In this document: in pieces, positions 53,400-62,495 of the stretch
Layout of the letters: each line of letters starts with the position of its first letter
How positions within the stretch are numbered: the first letter of the stretch is position 1
Source of the DNA: Anaerotignum faecicola
GTDB taxonomy: Bacteria; Bacillota; Clostridia; Lachnospirales; Anaerotignaceae
Direction: 5' to 3'
NCBI RefSeq assembly: GCF_003865035.1
Contig: NZ_BHVZ01000004.1
Coordinates: 124,001 to 188,000 of the forward strand
Length of the DNA: 64,000 nucleotides
Notes under the pieces: model-generated
The model's input: only the letters and a program-made list of their open reading frames with translations
Database searches by the model: none
Told to the model about the DNA's origin: nothing
Program-made: the position numbers and the translations under genes

Positions 53400-54890
53400 G
53401 AGAGACCGTTTCAAGTTTTGTGTAAACGCTAAAAACTGATATAAGATTTGTGAATAGTTACAAATGGGCAGAGCCGATTTTCCGGATTCTGCCCATATCT
53501 GCATTATACAGGAGTTTTTGGGCATGTCAATAAAACCTGCCTAAAACAAGCTGTTTTTACAGGTTGCGTCTGATTAGACGTTCTTCAAAATAGATTTCCA
53601 GCTGGGAATGGATCTGCCCCCAGTCCTGCCGGTGTCCTGTCCATTTCTTAGTAATATCCATAGTCGCAAGATACAGCATTTTTAAAAGGCTGTCATCCGA
53701 TGGGAAAACGGTCTTGCTTTTGGTTACTTTCCGGAGCTGGCGGTTGAACCCCTCAATGGCATTCGTGGTGTAAATCAGTCGACGTACCGCCTCCGGATAC
53801 TTGAAATAAGTGGATAACGTAGCCCAGTTGTCATGCCATGATTTATAAATCTTTGGATACTTGGAATCCCATTTATCTTTGAACAATTCTAACTCATTTA
53901 AAGCTGTTTCTTCCGTTGGAGCCGCATATACAAGTTTCAGATCGGACATCAGCTTTTTGATGTCTTTGTAGGAAACAAACTTCGTTGAATTGCGAATCTG
54001 ATGAATGATACACTGCTGGATTTCTGTTTTTGGATAAACAGCTTCAATTGCCTGTGGAAATCCATTTAGTCCATCCACACATGCTATCAGGATATCTTCA
54101 ACTCCGCGGTTCTTTAGTCCATTCATGATGGAGAGCCAGAACTTGGGACTTTCATTTTCTCCAACATACATACCAAGAATGTCCTTTTTTCCGTTCATAT
54201 CGATGCCAAGAGCAATGTAAACTGCACGTTTTACAATGCGTCCTTCGCTTCGGACATGATAGTGGATAGCATCCATAAATACGACAGCATACACTTCTTC
54301 CAACGGACGTTCCTGCCATTCTTTTACAATTGGAAGGATTTTATCCGTAATCCGGCTGATGGTACTGTCAGAAATATCAATATCGTACAGTTCCCGCATG
54401 TGAGCTTCGATATCTCCGGTAGTCATTCCCTTTGCATACATGGAAAGGATTTTTTCTTCCATGTCCTGCGTCACAGTATTCTGATATTTTTTGATTAGCT
54501 GAGGCTCATACTCACCGTTACGATCTCTTGGAATAGCTACATTCATATCTCCATAGCTTGTGTGCATGGTTTTGCTGGAATGCCCATTTCGACTGTTATC
54601 TGTTTCTTTGTTTCGATAGTCATACTTGGAATAACCTAATTCCTCATCCAGTTCTTCATCCAAAGTACCTTCCAAAAGAACAGACATCATGTCACGCATG
54701 ATACTGTTTACATCGGCGCCGTCTTTGATGCTGATATCATTATTCTTCAGATAATCACGCATCATTTCTCGCATTGCTGCTTTTTGTGGGCTGTCTTTTC
54801 TTCTTGCCATAAAAATAACCTCCAAACTGAGTAATTTTATCTTACATCAGTTTGGAGGTTTACACAAACTCTGGGATGCTCCCAAATCCC
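53400..54890. mobile_element. IS256-family insertion sequence
   Basis: Single transposase gene flanked by imperfect terminal inverted repeats with the shared inner part TTTGTGTAAAC: left about 53401-53432, right about 54857-54890 inverted. AAATCC-like sequence on both flanks (near 53396 and 54884) may be a target duplication, but I cannot fix it exactly. Confidence 0.8.
53557..54810 (-). CDS. IS256-family DDE transposase
   Basis: About 417 residues starting MARRKDSPQKAAMRE, with GGAGG upstream of ATG 54810. Catalytic residues: first Asp in AVVFMDAIHYHV, second in ILIACVDGLNGFPQAI, and Glu in TTNAIEGFNRQLRK. Length and motifs match complete mutator/IS256 transposases. It is different in sequence from the fragment at 27.5 kb, so there were two separate insertions. 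Confidence 0.93.
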   Translation of the reverse strand: MARRKDSPQKAAMREMMRDYLKNNDISIKDGADVNSIMRDMMSVLLEGTLDEELDEELGYSKYDYRNKETDNSRNGHSSKTMHTSYGDMNVAIPRDRNGEYEPQLIKKYQNTVTQDMEEKILSMYAKGMTTGDIEAHMRELYDIDISDSTISRITDKILPIVKEWQERPLEEVYAVVFMDAIHYHVRSEGRIVKRAVYIALGIDMNGKKDILGMYVGENESPKFWLSIMNGLKNRGVEDILIACVDGLNGFPQAIEAVYPKTEIQQCIIHQIRNSTKFVSYKDIKKLMSDLKLVYAAPTEETALNELELFKDKWDSKYPKIYKSWHDNWATLSTYFKYPEAVRRLIYTTNAIEGFNRQLRKVTKSKTVFPSDDSLLKMLYLATMDITKKWTGHRQDWGQIHSQLEIYFEERLIRRNL

Positions 54891-55004
54891 GAATATACTT
54901 GTAAGCACATTTCTCTCCACCTTTTTAACTTAATTTATTTTATTTAACTTAATAAATGTTAAAAGTCAAATTATTAAGTTATTTTTATGCTTGCCAGAAA
55001 CATC

Positions 55005-55039
55005 AAAATAGCTTTGGATTCAAATTCCAAAGCTATTTT
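55005..55039 (-). terminator. Terminator of the double-XRE gene
   Basis: Perfect 13-base arms (AAAATAGCTTTGG and complement) around a nine-base loop, starting two bases after the stop codon of the gene on the minus strand, with TTTT at the end. The loop region GGATTCAAATTC is shared with the terminator at 51447-51480. Confidence 0.8.
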
Positions 55040-55041
55040 TG

Positions 55042-55713
55042 CTACATTTCCCTTTTTTCGTTATCCAACAGCTCCTCATCATAGGAGTACGCAATCCATT
55101 TTATTCTATAATCTTTAAGCTTCAGAACTCCTTGGGTTCCATGGCGAAAAATGGCAACCAATTCGCCGGATACGCCCTTTTCCGATGTTGAATATATGGC
55201 ATCCAGCACCGCCGGGAACAACTCCTCATAATCATCCTCGTTATCCGTTTTTAATATCCGAACTAAAATCGGATGATACGCATTAAATTTATTCATAAGA
55301 TCATTTTCGGTTAGCTGCTGCAGCTTCTTTTTCTCCTTCTTTTGTGGCATCAAAAGAGGTTTTAATTTATCCGGAGAGATCTCCAGCACTTGACAGATAC
55401 GCTCCAGAACAGCCTTACTCATTGGTTCTTTGCCCGATTCTATACGAGACAGCCCTGATGGATATATCTCTATTCTTTTCGCAAGCTCTGACTGTGATAG
55501 ACCTCGTTTACAGCGGTATATCTTTACCCTTTGCCCAACCGATATCCCAAGAGCTTTGGAAAATTTATAAATCATTTCATCACCCGGAAGTCGAACACCT
55601 CGTTCAATGGCAGATAATGCTACTGACGTGATACCCACTTTTTCAGACAAATATTTCTGGGAATAACCCAATTTCATTCTGTATTGACGTATCATTTCCC
55701 CTACTTCGTTCAT
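55042..55713 (-). CDS. Regulator with two XRE helix-turn-helix domains near the BREX operon
   Basis: About 223 residues from MNEVGEMIRQYRMK, GAGGTG upstream of ATG 55713. Two helix-turn-helices: about 5-55 (LGYSQKYLSEKVGITSVALSAIERGVRLPG) and 60-115 (RGLSQSELAKRIEIYPSGLSRIESGKEPMS), then a Lys-rich linker and a C-terminal domain of about 90 residues. It sits downstream of brxL in the same direction and may regulate the BREX or the IS-proximal cargo; no direct evidence. Confidence 0.8.
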   Translation of the reverse strand: MNEVGEMIRQYRMKLGYSQKYLSEKVGITSVALSAIERGVRLPGDEMIYKFSKALGISVGQRVKIYRCKRGLSQSELAKRIEIYPSGLSRIESGKEPMSKAVLERICQVLEISPDKLKPLLMPQKKEKKKLQQLTENDLMNKFNAYHPILVRILKTDNEDDYEELFPAVLDAIYSTSEKGVSGELVAIFRHGTQGVLKLKDYRIKWIAYSYDEELLDNEKREM

Positions 55714-55931
55714 TTTGTTTGTCACCTCAAATCCAATTTTTTGGCACACTTAGAAACGAATACAATCATTTTTTTGATATTATATCGGTAAAAGCCATAG
55801 AATGCAAATGAATAAAAAACGATGTAGCCCCATTATAGATAATCTGCACCTGTTTATGCTAATCTAAATTTATGTCATATGGCTCATTGAAAAAGGTCTT
55901 TGTGTTATCTGCTTGATATAGAAAGCGATTC
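55714..55931. other. Spacer between the double-XRE gene and a gene relic
   Basis: AT-rich sequence, probably containing the promoter of the XRE gene. On the minus strand I found no convincing -35/-10 pair. No gene is supported. Confidence 0.4.
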
Positions 55932-56132
55932 CTACAGGCTCGGTGAAACTCTGCGGAATAACGGAACTGACTTCGAAACAGTAGTAAAATAGTAAAGGTT
56001 GCTGCCCTCAAACAATAGCTCTTTTACCATGTACTCGTTAGCAAGGCGAGTGATTCCGGCAATACGGACATATACAACGCCATCTCTGCCAAGAGCCTTG
56101 ATATAATACGGGCGTTGTCTGCTATTATACTG
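55932..56132 (-). pseudogene. Relic of an AlbA_2/Schlafen-like ATP-binding protein
   Basis: A 66-codon open stretch reads RPYYIKALGRDGVVYVRIAGITRLANEYMVKELLFEGSN, the pattern of the AlbA_2 putative DNA-binding domain (compare family K-P-Y-Y-I-K and K-E-L-L-F-E-G). No start codon or ribosome site precedes it and the rest of the gene is absent. It lies right after brxL, so a longer gene was probably lost here. Confidence 0.6.
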
Positions 56133-56142
56133 TGATCAAGTC

Positions 56143-58227
56143 CTATTCCACACCAAGAGCCTTGAATACTGCTTCTTCTGCGGAAGAATAGAAAATCAGG
56201 CTAAATGCGCCAACCAGATCAGATGGTACAGTTCCTATATCTCCTGCTGAAGTAATTGGCAATAAAACTTTCTTTGCTCCGCTGTCCAGACATACCTGCA
56301 AGGTGCTTGCCAACTCATCTACCTTAATCAGAGTGCCACCAATACTGATTTCACCTAAAATTGCCAAGCTGTTTAGAGGTGTCTTTCCAAGTGCTGCAGA
56401 ACATATAGCAATCAGTGTTGGTAATGCTAGGGTTCCTGTCATCCCAATGCCCTGCATATCCTGATAGTTGATAATATAATCCTTTGTTGTAGTACTAATC
56501 CGACCAGAAATACGGTTTCCATTTGCTTTCAGATAATGAAACGCTGTATTCGTTGCTTCTTTCGGCTCTTTTCCTGATCCAATACCTGTGCAGGCCAGCT
56601 TTCCGGTGCCTGGCATCATCTGTGCTTCCAGCATATAGCAGCCTATCATCCCTGTTTTTGATTTGGAAACAGTATAAACAGATCCCGGCTTTCCCATTCC
56701 ATCTGGGATTAGCTTGCCACCGCCCTGCTCCGGAACTGAAATATAATGCTCCTCAAAGCTGTCATTATCTGTATAAGAGAAATTCACATCATAGAACTCC
56801 ATGCCGCCAATCTTCTTTAACTGTTCTTTTACTCTGCGGCGGAGTTCCAGAGAAATTTCCACAATCTCACGTAATTCTTCTTTTGTTACTTCTCCATCCG
56901 GATATAACAGTTTTGTAAATCCGGAAATCATCTTACGAACTGCAATTGTATCTCGCTGGTTCAAGTTTTTGCCCAGATGGAAATACTTGTCCATTAGGTC
57001 ACTATAGCTGTCCTTACGAAGTTCACGCATGAACTCTGACAGATAATCTGTGATAAATCCATAATCATTGGTAAAGGAATCCGGTCTATATTTCGGAATC
57101 TCCCATCCAGAAATATAACAATGCATACGATCCAGGAACGCTGTATCTGTTCCCATTTCCGGCGGGAATGGGTCAAATAGGTTGGATGTCTTCAAAAGAG
57201 TATCAACACTCTGGTTGATATTTCCTACAAATACCATAGAAGCCTTTGCTTGAATCTCTGCCTTACCACGGGAAAATGCTCCGGAAGCCATGTATCCTTT
57301 CATAATCTGGATGCCGTCTTTATCTTTGAACTTAATACCGGCAACCTCATCAAAAGCCACACAGTCCCACATACCTACAAGACCTACGGTATGATTGGAC
57401 ATGTTGTAAAAGAGATTGGCTACGGTTGTCTGTCCTCCAGCAACAAGAATACTGTTTGGTGAAATCTGCTCATATATGTATGACTTACCAGTAGAACGTG
57501 GTCCAAGCTCACAGAGATTGAAGTTATTCTCTACCAGCGGAATCATACGGGCGATCAACAACCATTTTTCTCTCTCGCTGAAACTTTCCGGCTCCATACC
57601 TGTCGAACGAAGCAGGATATCCATCCATTCATTCTTTGTAAATGCTTTTCTTCCATTTCGAACTTCATCCATATCCACATGTGGCATCTGAATAGGTGTA
57701 AGCTTTCTAATTCGTATTGGCTGTGTATTTTTCTTATCTTCTTCTATAAACTCATACTCCATCTGCAGGATACACCAAATACCACCACAGAGTAGTCGGT
57801 CATAATCTTTCACATAATCCGGATGAATTGGAATCCCTTTTACACCCAGATTAGAGAATGTAGCTTCATAGCGGTCTTCCTTTGTATTTAAGACAACAGT
57901 AATACGGTCAATCACGGTATAGCTACCTCTTTCACGCAAAAGAGAGAGAATCTTCTGTGCCTCATCCGGACGCACATAGTTATCTCTTAAAATACGCTTT
58001 ACGTTCTCTACACCCTCTTCAATGATCTCTTCATCATCAGAATTACAGTACTGTCCAAGGAGATATTCCAGTACATAAACCGGAACATTGGCACCCTCAC
58101 GGATGGATTTTGTTAAATCCTTCCGTACTATACGACCGTCATAGTATTGACGAAGCTTTTGCTTGATTTCTTCTCGTTTATCTTCACTCATATCCTCTAT
58201 ATATTCTCTATTCTCGTTCATGTTCAT
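56143..58227 (-). CDS. brxL: BREX protein BrxL (AAA ATPase with Lon-like domain)
   Basis: 694 residues. After an N-terminal helical domain, Walker A is LCELGPRSTGKSYIYEQ and Walker B VAFDEVAGIKFKD. The C-terminal Lon-like domain (about 500-690) ends SGAKKVLLP. The usual Lon Ser-Lys dyad is not evident (GIGMTGTLAL in place of the Ser motif), as expected of BrxL, which acts on DNA rather than as a protease. BrxL ends the canonical BREX type 1 order. The start ATG 58227 overlaps the metallopeptidase gene by 20 bases. Confidence 0.92.
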   Translation of the reverse strand: MNMNENREYIEDMSEDKREEIKQKLRQYYDGRIVRKDLTKSIREGANVPVYVLEYLLGQYCNSDDEEIIEEGVENVKRILRDNYVRPDEAQKILSLLRERGSYTVIDRITVVLNTKEDRYEATFSNLGVKGIPIHPDYVKDYDRLLCGGIWCILQMEYEFIEEDKKNTQPIRIRKLTPIQMPHVDMDEVRNGRKAFTKNEWMDILLRSTGMEPESFSEREKWLLIARMIPLVENNFNLCELGPRSTGKSYIYEQISPNSILVAGGQTTVANLFYNMSNHTVGLVGMWDCVAFDEVAGIKFKDKDGIQIMKGYMASGAFSRGKAEIQAKASMVFVGNINQSVDTLLKTSNLFDPFPPEMGTDTAFLDRMHCYISGWEIPKYRPDSFTNDYGFITDYLSEFMRELRKDSYSDLMDKYFHLGKNLNQRDTIAVRKMISGFTKLLYPDGEVTKEELREIVEISLELRRRVKEQLKKIGGMEFYDVNFSYTDNDSFEEHYISVPEQGGGKLIPDGMGKPGSVYTVSKSKTGMIGCYMLEAQMMPGTGKLACTGIGSGKEPKEATNTAFHYLKANGNRISGRISTTTKDYIINYQDMQGIGMTGTLALPTLIAICSAALGKTPLNSLAILGEISIGGTLIKVDELASTLQVCLDSGAKKVLLPITSAGDIGTVPSDLVGAFSLIFYSSAEEAVFKALGVE

Positions 58228-58789
58228 ATTCGTCCTTCTTACTATTGGTAATAGATTTTAAAGCGTTATTGAGTTCTGAGATAGCGTATTTATCTGCTTT
58301 TTTTTCACTCGTTATTTCTCTATATTCCCAAAATGTTTCTTCTGAATCATTTCCCTTATGGTTTTCATAAAATAATTTTCGTTCCACAAAGTCATTTTCT
58401 TCATATTCTTGCGGTGAATAGTTATTGTCGCAAATATATTCCCAATGCCCTACCTCATGTAATATGGAAAATACAACGTATGTTAACTCCTTCCCATATT
58501 CTTTTAAAATATCTTCGGGGAAAATTTGCATCATGTAATTCAATTTATCATAATTATATTTCTCATCATGGCTATAAATTTCACCGACTTCACCTTCTGG
58601 TATACTAATTAAAATACTTGGATTAAAAACAGATAATGATTTATCGATTTCAAACTCAAACAAATTATGTACATCATCTCTGCTTAAATTGCACCTATAT
58701 AAGTTAAAGTAACATTTAAAACCTTTCGACGTTCTATGATGTCCTTTGCTTCGGTCAAATAGGATATCTATAATTTCATTTGTGTTCAT
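58208..58789 (-). CDS. HExxH zinc-metallopeptidase-like protein inside the BREX operon
   Basis: About 193 residues from MNTNEIIDILFD (GGAGGAACG upstream of ATG 58789). A zinc-peptidase motif HEVGH lies in FSILHEVGHWEYI, with a third-ligand candidate in EITSEKKADKYAI, the E-x-x-A-D pattern of gluzincins such as M78/IrrE relatives. No signal peptide, so cytoplasmic. It is placed between pglZ and brxL (10-base gap, 20-base overlap) and so is co-translated. Not a standard BREX gene. Substrate unknown; a role in activation or in cleaving a regulator is inference. Confidence 0.72.
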   Translation of the reverse strand: MNTNEIIDILFDRSKGHHRTSKGFKCYFNLYRCNLSRDDVHNLFEFEIDKSLSVFNPSILISIPEGEVGEIYSHDEKYNYDKLNYMMQIFPEDILKEYGKELTYVVFSILHEVGHWEYICDNNYSPQEYEENDFVERKLFYENHKGNDSEETFWEYREITSEKKADKYAISELNNALKSITNSKKDEYEHERE

Positions 58790-58799
58790 ATCGTTCCTC

Positions 58800-61346
58800 C
58801 TAGAATCCAAAATCATCCACGAACGCAATATCAATCATAAATTCATACTGCTGCAGAATATTCTTCTCATCATTTGCATCTGTCAGCACCAGATAATACT
58901 TGTCTCCGTACTTATATTCTCTGGACTTCAATGTGAACTTCTCATGGAATGTTCTCCTCTCCGGTGCATTTTCTCTGCTGTTTGCCACAATCGGTACATC
59001 AAAAGATATCTTCTCGCCATCTTCTGTTGTAAAATATGCCACCAGACTTCTCGCTTTCATAGTATCTGTCACTTTCTCTGTCTGGATAAAATCAAAGTAA
59101 GTAATCAGGTTTGTCACTTTTCGGTTTACGGAGGTCAGAATCACATCCACATAATCATAAGCAACAGCTCTTGTATTCATTGTCAGCTCAATTACCGGAA
59201 TCAGCATTTCCTGAAGTGAAGAACCACCATGCACATAGTTCTGTCCGCCACCGGCCACCTTAAAAATATCTGCTCCAATCGGTGTTGTTACATATAAATT
59301 GTTCATATAAGTCATTAATCTGGACTTCATACCAGGTTCTCTTACTTCCTTTGTAGTAAGCAAGAAACGTTTGTTAGAATAAGTACAGATTTCACGATCA
59401 TAGGATACTTTATCAAATTCTTGCAACTTGTCTCTCTTGTACAGAAAGCCATGATCTGCTGTAATAAAGAATTTTGGTGCTGATATATAGCCGGTCAATT
59501 TCTTGATCAACTTATGAATCTCTTCAATTGCTTCGGAACACGCTGTAAACACTTCATTCTCACTGGCAGGCTTATCCCCACGTGCATCCACCTGATTATG
59601 ATATATATATACAATATTCTTCTTCTGCAGCAATTCACGAATTTTCTCTTTGTTGGCACTTGCCACTTCATCAAACGCTAAAGCTATATTATTTTCTTTT
59701 TGTGCTTTTAAAATTTTATCTCTGGATGTTAGATCACTACAGCTATGCCCATCTACTGTAACGTTCAATTTATCATCTACCTGTAACTCGTTGTGCGGTA
59801 AAAGGCTTGCCATTCCTACTGATGTCACCGAAGGAAGGCTGCTTATCATACACTCTAATTTAGGAGTACATTTTTCATCCAGTTCCAATCGTTCCATTAA
59901 TTCTTTTGCACATTCATACCGAAAAGCATCAGAAATAATAACGATGACACGATTCTTTCCTTCATACGCCTTCAGGTAGTTCCGATAGAAGTCCTCCTGA
60001 CGTTTTAATCCGGTATCTGCCATCAGATTATTCGTCAGTTCCTGATTCCACTTCGGTGTCACTTTCTGCAGATAAGTAAAGGAATACATATTCTCAATGC
60101 GCTCTCTTACCTTTGAAAACCTCTCTGCATCTTCTATACAGTCATAGGCACTGTAAAACCATCTATAATAAGAATCAACCAAATATGTTTGTTTCTGATA
60201 ATCTGCTACCATAGCCTTGATATCACTGGTTACTTCTAAAACAGAGACTGCCTTCATCATCTGATAAGCATATTTGATTGCATGATATTCGTTTTTATAT
60301 ACATTTCCAAAATGACAGGACTTTGCTGTTCGCTGCTCTGCGATTTGAGCAAGGTTCATGCCATCAATCTGAGCATCCAGAATTTCGTCATTCAACTGAT
60401 CTAATGCCCAGTCAATTAAGATATTATCCAGTTCTTTGAATGCATCACAACTTACAATATCCAGAAGCTGTGCAGATTGATTTCTTGCCTTGCCTGCATC
60501 CTTTTTCAACTCATCCCGGATTTTGCTCACTACTCGTAACGTTTTGTCCACTTTTTCTGATAGAGCATCAAACGCATCTTGATAGAATACATTGTCCATC
60601 ATATTTCGGACAAATACAACGACATCATTTTTCTTTTTCAATACATAAGATCTCAAAACATCCGGCAATGTATCTTTCAACGCCACGGATGCATAAGTCA
60701 AGAGCATACATACTGCCATATCATCTACATTCGGATTTTCAGACTGATATCCGAAATACTTCTCACATAATTTCCAGAACTTTTCTAAAAGCCCGTAATC
60801 CGCTAAGGATTTTATGTATGCTTCGCTGTTGTTTAATACTAAATGTCTTGTAATCTCTTCAAAATTCGGCGTCTTCACATCTGTAAGCACGGCAATAAGA
60901 CCAATATCAATGCTTTCCACATTGAAATGGTCTATGCCAAGCTCTTTGAACTTTTCAATACGATTCTTATTTTTCCAGAAGTTACTGTACTGCGCCAGAT
61001 GTTCTTTAAATCGATTATCAATTCCTATTTCCTGTGCCATCTGTGATACTCGGTCCGTATAGTACGGAACCGAGTAATAATACATATCTGCTAATGGATT
61101 TTCTGCATCACTTGGTTTTGGAAATGGTGCATATACAAGATACTTGCTCTCTGTATCTGATTCATTTAATAACCATTTGGAGTAAAGCCAGTTCGTTCCA
61201 TCCAAAATATGTAATTTTGCATGATCCAACTGTAACTCAGATACCTCGTCTTCGTATTCCCCTTTATCATCAAACCAGAATATAACACGAGTCTCTTCCT
61301 TGCAAAACTCTGTGTTTAACTGTTCTTGTATATTCAATAAATCCAT
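58800..61346 (-). CDS. pglZ: BREX phosphatase-fold protein PglZ
   Basis: 848 residues. Alkaline-phosphatase-superfamily core with metal-site motifs VIVIISDAFRYECAKELME (about residue 465) and FFITADHGFLYKRD (about 630). Length and organisation fit type 1 PglZ. PglZ is an essential BREX component, partner of the PglX methylase; its enzymatic activity is weak or unknown in many systems. No truncation is visible. A 56-base gap separates it from the FRG gene upstream. Confidence 0.93.
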   Translation of the reverse strand: MDLLNIQEQLNTEFCKEETRVIFWFDDKGEYEDEVSELQLDHAKLHILDGTNWLYSKWLLNESDTESKYLVYAPFPKPSDAENPLADMYYYSVPYYTDRVSQMAQEIGIDNRFKEHLAQYSNFWKNKNRIEKFKELGIDHFNVESIDIGLIAVLTDVKTPNFEEITRHLVLNNSEAYIKSLADYGLLEKFWKLCEKYFGYQSENPNVDDMAVCMLLTYASVALKDTLPDVLRSYVLKKKNDVVVFVRNMMDNVFYQDAFDALSEKVDKTLRVVSKIRDELKKDAGKARNQSAQLLDIVSCDAFKELDNILIDWALDQLNDEILDAQIDGMNLAQIAEQRTAKSCHFGNVYKNEYHAIKYAYQMMKAVSVLEVTSDIKAMVADYQKQTYLVDSYYRWFYSAYDCIEDAERFSKVRERIENMYSFTYLQKVTPKWNQELTNNLMADTGLKRQEDFYRNYLKAYEGKNRVIVIISDAFRYECAKELMERLELDEKCTPKLECMISSLPSVTSVGMASLLPHNELQVDDKLNVTVDGHSCSDLTSRDKILKAQKENNIALAFDEVASANKEKIRELLQKKNIVYIYHNQVDARGDKPASENEVFTACSEAIEEIHKLIKKLTGYISAPKFFITADHGFLYKRDKLQEFDKVSYDREICTYSNKRFLLTTKEVREPGMKSRLMTYMNNLYVTTPIGADIFKVAGGGQNYVHGGSSLQEMLIPVIELTMNTRAVAYDYVDVILTSVNRKVTNLITYFDFIQTEKVTDTMKARSLVAYFTTEDGEKISFDVPIVANSRENAPERRTFHEKFTLKSREYKYGDKYYLVLTDANDEKNILQQYEFMIDIAFVDDFGF

Positions 61347-61402
61347 CTACGTTTACATCCTCTCCATATAGTTAAATGCCATTTTACTCAAATCACATTT
61401 CT

Positions 61403-62296
61403 CTATCGTACACTATAATTATTGCTCACATTAATATCCGGAAATAAATACTCACGTGTTATTCCTTTTTTCGCCAAATGGCTTAAAATCTGCGGTTTTA
61501 AGCTCTTATTTATATGAATTTTCCAGCAAACGCTACCCGCTTTTAACGAATCTGGAATATTAATAGAATGGCTAATAAATTCATTAAAACCGGCTTGTGA
61601 TTCAAATCTCATTTGTGTTGTTATATCTTTTGTAAACTCTACTCCACAAATAAAAAACACACCTTCTTGATTCCTTATCCGTATATTGTGTATTTTTACA
61701 TCCTCAGTTGGCAAAACCATATATCCATGATCTAAATATGCCATAAGAAACATATTTAATTCTGCTGTTCTTACAAATCTTTGCGATAAAATCGGATACT
61801 TCTTTAACAGTTGTTCTGAAAAAGAATTTATTTTTATAGTGTTATACCCTTTCATCTGCATAAGTTCTGTGAACATAAGCGTATCAATCCATTCTGCTTT
61901 ATGGGCATTATATGTATACAAGTAAAGTGCAGCATCTAACAAAGGATCTTTCTCACATGCAAAATACATGGCAACTTCTGGATTTGTTGTAAAATCAATC
62001 ATTCTTGTTCCTGTCCCATAATGTTGTAAGAACGCAAATTGAGCAAATAAATCTTTCCCTTCTAAATTCGACTGATTTTTTCTATATAATACACCTTCAT
62101 CTTCCGAACATCGTAAAATACTTGGCTCTATCTTCCATGCAAAATTGGACTGTCCACGATAAAATGCTCGTGTTTCCGTATTGCCACCTTTTCTTGGTAA
62201 ATGAAATTCTTGATTATATTTGTCGATCACAGCATATACTTCTTCTACAGAATTAACAATAATATCGGAAGTGTCTTTTTCCTCAAATTTACTCAT
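61403..62296 (-). CDS. FRG-domain protein, BREX-embedded
   Basis: 297 residues. FRG signature: FYRGQSNFAWKIEPSILR (about 50-70), then FAQFAFLQHYGTGTRMIDFTTNPEVAMYFACE. The FRG domain is linked to defence and toxin-like systems; its biochemistry is unsettled. No signal peptide. It lies between the pglX remnant and pglZ in the same direction, so likely moves and is expressed with the BREX genes. The ribosome site is modest (GAGAG region). Confidence 0.8.
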   Translation of the reverse strand: MSKFEEKDTSDIIVNSVEEVYAVIDKYNQEFHLPRKGGNTETRAFYRGQSNFAWKIEPSILRCSEDEGVLYRKNQSNLEGKDLFAQFAFLQHYGTGTRMIDFTTNPEVAMYFACEKDPLLDAALYLYTYNAHKAEWIDTLMFTELMQMKGYNTIKINSFSEQLLKKYPILSQRFVRTAELNMFLMAYLDHGYMVLPTEDVKIHNIRIRNQEGVFFICGVEFTKDITTQMRFESQAGFNEFISHSINIPDSLKAGSVCWKIHINKSLKPQILSHLAKKGITREYLFPDINVSNNYSVR

Positions 62297-62318
62297 AAAA
62301 GAATCTCTCTCATCTTTC

Positions 62319-62495
62319 TTACTTAATCTTTGCCAACAAATCTACTTTTAATGCTTTCTTGCCCTCCTGGGCAACTTCCACTCCCTGGAATTTCGCATAA
62401 TTTACTTTCACACCATCATCCAGATCAATCTCAATTCTCTCATTTGCAATATGTACAATATGCTTTTTTACCTCACAATCTGAAATAATTTCGTA
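62319..62495 (-). pseudogene. 3' remnant resembling PglX (BREX methylase)
   Basis: A 58-residue open stretch with no start codon reads [20 protein letters not shown], then [20 protein letters not shown], then [11 protein letters not shown] and stop. This looks like the C-terminal end of PglX-type methylases ([15 protein letters not shown]). Its upstream part is absent: a stop lies at 62496-62498 and the sequence runs into the end of the nuclease gene in another frame, with a 28-base overlap. It lies exactly where pglX should end in the BREX order, before pglZ. So the ATPase-nuclease pair probably entered here. Confidence 0.65.
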
